Assembly (NCBI GenBank): GCA_016188705.1 | Contig: JACPHH010000014.1 | Coordinates: 1-64,000 of the forward strand | Length of the DNA stretch: 64,000 nucleotides | Reading direction: 5' to 3' | Source: Candidatus Peregrinibacteria bacterium | GTDB lineage: Bacteria > Patescibacteriota > Gracilibacteria > UBA1369 > JACRIC01 | Part shown: piece by piece, positions 62,133 through 64,000 of the stretch | How positions within the stretch are numbered: the first letter of the stretch is position 1 | Layout of the letters: the number at the start of each line of letters is the position of its first letter | Translations under genes and position numbers: made by a program | Notes under the pieces: model-generated | Database searches by the model: none | What the model saw: only the letters and a program-made list of their open reading frames with translations | What the model was told of the DNA's origin: nothing

Positions 62133-62188
62133 TTTTATGTTTAGTGAAACCCTCATAAATATATTTACTACTAAAATTATCCATTAAT

Positions 62189-64000
62189 ATGGAAAAAGAT
62201 ATTACAGATCGTGATTTTAGTACTTATCCTTTTTCTTCTCATGCAAACCCTTTTGTTTCAACCGAAGAACGGGATAGGTGGCAATGTTTATTTTGGGCTG
62301 AATGGTTTTTAGCCCCGATGGATGATGAATATAATCAACAGATACCTCAACTTCATGCTTTTATTCAAGAAGGAAAAGAGCGTTGGAGTTCTTTAGGAAT
62401 TGATGTGAACACTCGCGCTGAAGAAAGAGGTTTGTTTGTCGAGGTAAAAACTCAAAATCGATCTCCAGATGCTGGTGTAACTCTTATGGAAATTCAAAAA
62501 ACGCTTCAACGCCAGTTTGCACTCAGTATTTTTGATCTGCATATTTCGGATTCTATCACTGATATTTGGGGAGATGTATTTCAACTTGAAAGGCCTGAAG
62601 CCGATGTACTGACGCCGCGAGGTCGAAGAATGCATACTCAAGGAATACTCGCGGAATGTAACAGGTTAGAACGAAGAGAAGAAAAATTTGGTCGTATAAA
62701 TGAATGGCTCCAAGGCGATCAACATGGGTTATCTCAAGAATTATGGGCATTGCAATCGAATGCCATTTCGAGGCAACGCATGCAGATTCGCGAAACTCTC
62801 AAAACTTTAATCCTGTTTTTAAAAGTAAATGAAGGTCTTCAAATGGTTGTTCAGTCCACCATGCCGCAAGCCCATGATTTTACTCCTCGTCTTTCAGCAT
62901 CATCGCATGAGCCGGAATTTTTGAGAGAAGAGAGCGATCCTGAGGAAATTCTCCCTTCGATTTGTTCTACTCCTTGGGATATTTTACAACATCCTCTCCT
63001 TCAAAAAGCTTTACGAAGAACCGTAGATACTTTTAAGGAAGATTATGATATTGAACTTCTTAAAGTCCTTATTGATGATGAAAAAAACGAGTTGTTTTTT
63101 GGAAATTTACGACGAATGATACAAGGTATTTATAAAAAATCTGTCCATACTGCTGATGAAAGAAAAAAATTTTTTCTCCAAATGGAAAATGGGTTAAAAG
63201 GTTTAATGCAACTCGTGAATGTAGCCAAAAGAAATCCTCAATCAAGGTTTGAAAAGCAACACGGTCTTTCTGAGCCATTGCGATCAATGGAATTTAAAAC
63301 AATGAGTCTCGAAAATCTTCCTCAAATTTGTCTCGAATATGTTGAGGTTTTTTCTCAAAAATCTGAAACAGAAGCTCAAGATGAAGAAAAAATACAAAAA
63401 CTTTTTTCAAATCATCCAGCTAAGGAAATTCCGTACAGAGGTCTCCTTATAGATGGTCAGCAAATCAAAAGTTATGAAATGACTCCCTTTGGAATTTACA
63501 AAGTAGTGGTTGGTTTCGATGAAAAAATGTATCTCACCCATGATGGAAATAATTTTGTCAGAGCAGAATATGAAGGCGAGCCGGTTATTTTTATCGCTCA
63601 AGTGAGTCATAAAAATGTTCCGAGCGATTCATCTCGGTTTTCAGATGCAAATGTTTCAGAACAAGATATTCTTTTTACAGAACAGCACGGTTATATGCGA
63701 GAAAGAGAGACAGGTGTTTTGACGCCGCTTGATGATTTTTATCTTGGAAATAATCGCAAAGATTTTTTTTATAAATTGGGAAAATTTTGGTTTAAAAGAG
63801 ATGGTTTCGTGTTTCCGGATAGCTTTTTTGTTTGTGATAGATCGTCCTTTCAATCATGTTTGGTATATTCTCCGAAAACGCACAAGGAAAGAGTGTTCGA
63901 TAATTATAATGGACATCCATTCACTTATGGAAATATTCTTAGATTTGATACCCATTCAGGCGGTCAAGACATTTTTGATTCTCATCTTAATCTTTTAGAA
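62189..64000 (+). CDS. Unknown protein, partial (C-terminus beyond the window), paralogue of the 866-aa gene
   Basis: I translated 604 open codons from the ATG at 62189 to the window end without a stop. The N-terminus (PFSSHANPFVSTEERDRWQ, EWFLAPMDDEY) and the block CSTPWDILQHPLLQKALRRT align with the preceding gene, so the two arose by tandem duplication. It has the same layout: a helical first half and a beta-rich second half (YRGLLIDGQQIKSYEMTPFG, FTEQHGYMRERETGVLTPL). No signal peptide is seen. The function is unknown. Confidence 0.85.
   Translation, partial: MEKDITDRDFSTYPFSSHANPFVSTEERDRWQCLFWAEWFLAPMDDEYNQQIPQLHAFIQEGKERWSSLGIDVNTRAEERGLFVEVKTQNRSPDAGVTLMEIQKTLQRQFALSIFDLHISDSITDIWGDVFQLERPEADVLTPRGRRMHTQGILAECNRLERREEKFGRINEWLQGDQHGLSQELWALQSNAISRQRMQIRETLKTLILFLKVNEGLQMVVQSTMPQAHDFTPRLSASSHEPEFLREESDPEEILPSICSTPWDILQHPLLQKALRRTVDTFKEDYDIELLKVLIDDEKNELFFGNLRRMIQGIYKKSVHTADERKKFFLQMENGLKGLMQLVNVAKRNPQSRFEKQHGLSEPLRSMEFKTMSLENLPQICLEYVEVFSQKSETEAQDEEKIQKLFSNHPAKEIPYRGLLIDGQQIKSYEMTPFGIYKVVVGFDEKMYLTHDGNNFVRAEYEGEPVIFIAQVSHKNVPSDSSRFSDANVSEQDILFTEQHGYMRERETGVLTPLDDFYLGNNRKDFFYKLGKFWFKRDGFVFPDSFFVCDRSSFQSCLVYSPKTHKERVFDNYNGHPFTYGNILRFDTHSGGQDIFDSHLNLLE

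Overview
AT-rich bacterial chromosome segment (roughly one third G+C by eye). Dense single-copy housekeeping genes mix with large unknown proteins and many short palindromic repeats. The variant S21 protein, SD-less starts, L31 tail, lone VirB4-type ATPase and envelope proteins with SLH or thrombospondin-3 repeats suggest a Patescibacteria (CPR) genome, possibly of the Peregrinibacteria type; the lineage is inference. TGA is a normal stop codon here (nadB; the ATGA overlap of aroF and aroB), which argues against the recoded Gracilibacteria/SR1 lineages.

Layout. 1-26.9 kb is almost all on the minus strand: trpS, priA, tRNA-Arg, a secDF fusion carrying a parvulin domain, a mannose-phosphate cupin, a subtilisin, a small secreted protein, manC, prepilin peptidase, a TPR protein, ruvC, ppsA, pyk, glmS, a broken M24 peptidase, ruvA, tgt and a three-gene ABC-2 exporter. 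27-47.5 kb is mixed: an unknown 431-aa gene, gshA, rlmN, aroC, rpmE, a TSP3-repeat protein, gyrA, a VirB4-like ATPase, a SprT-like metalloprotease, an SLH-CtpA protease, a FecR-like membrane protein, gyrB and an unknown gene. 47.6-51.4 kb holds two small unknown genes, rpsU, prmC and prfA. 51.5-58 kb holds nadB and the operon aroF-aroB-aroA-aroK. 58.1-64 kb holds three large unknown plus-strand genes, two of them tandem paralogues; the last runs off the window.

Regulation is the most interesting content. The aro operon is preceded by a consensus promoter, a 39-codon leader peptide whose codons 27-33 read FWGFYFY, and mutually exclusive antiterminator and terminator hairpins: a ribosome-mediated attenuator that can sense all three aromatic end products. 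A textbook SAM-I riboswitch with a perfect TTGACA-N16-TATAAT promoter and a terminator/antiterminator switch controls an unrecognised 137-aa gene. rpsU has a perfect AGGAGGT Shine-Dalgarno sequence, while the other starts I inspected lack one, resembling the bS21 autoregulation known from Bacteroidia.

Repeats. At least four families of short palindromic repeats lie mostly at gene 3' ends and often supply stop codons and C-terminal tails (aroC, the SprT-like gene, nadB, aroK, the subtilisin, the 866-aa gene). Other oddities are a PriA without Walker A or motif VI, a PrmC and an AroB with low-complexity insertions, and a split ManC.
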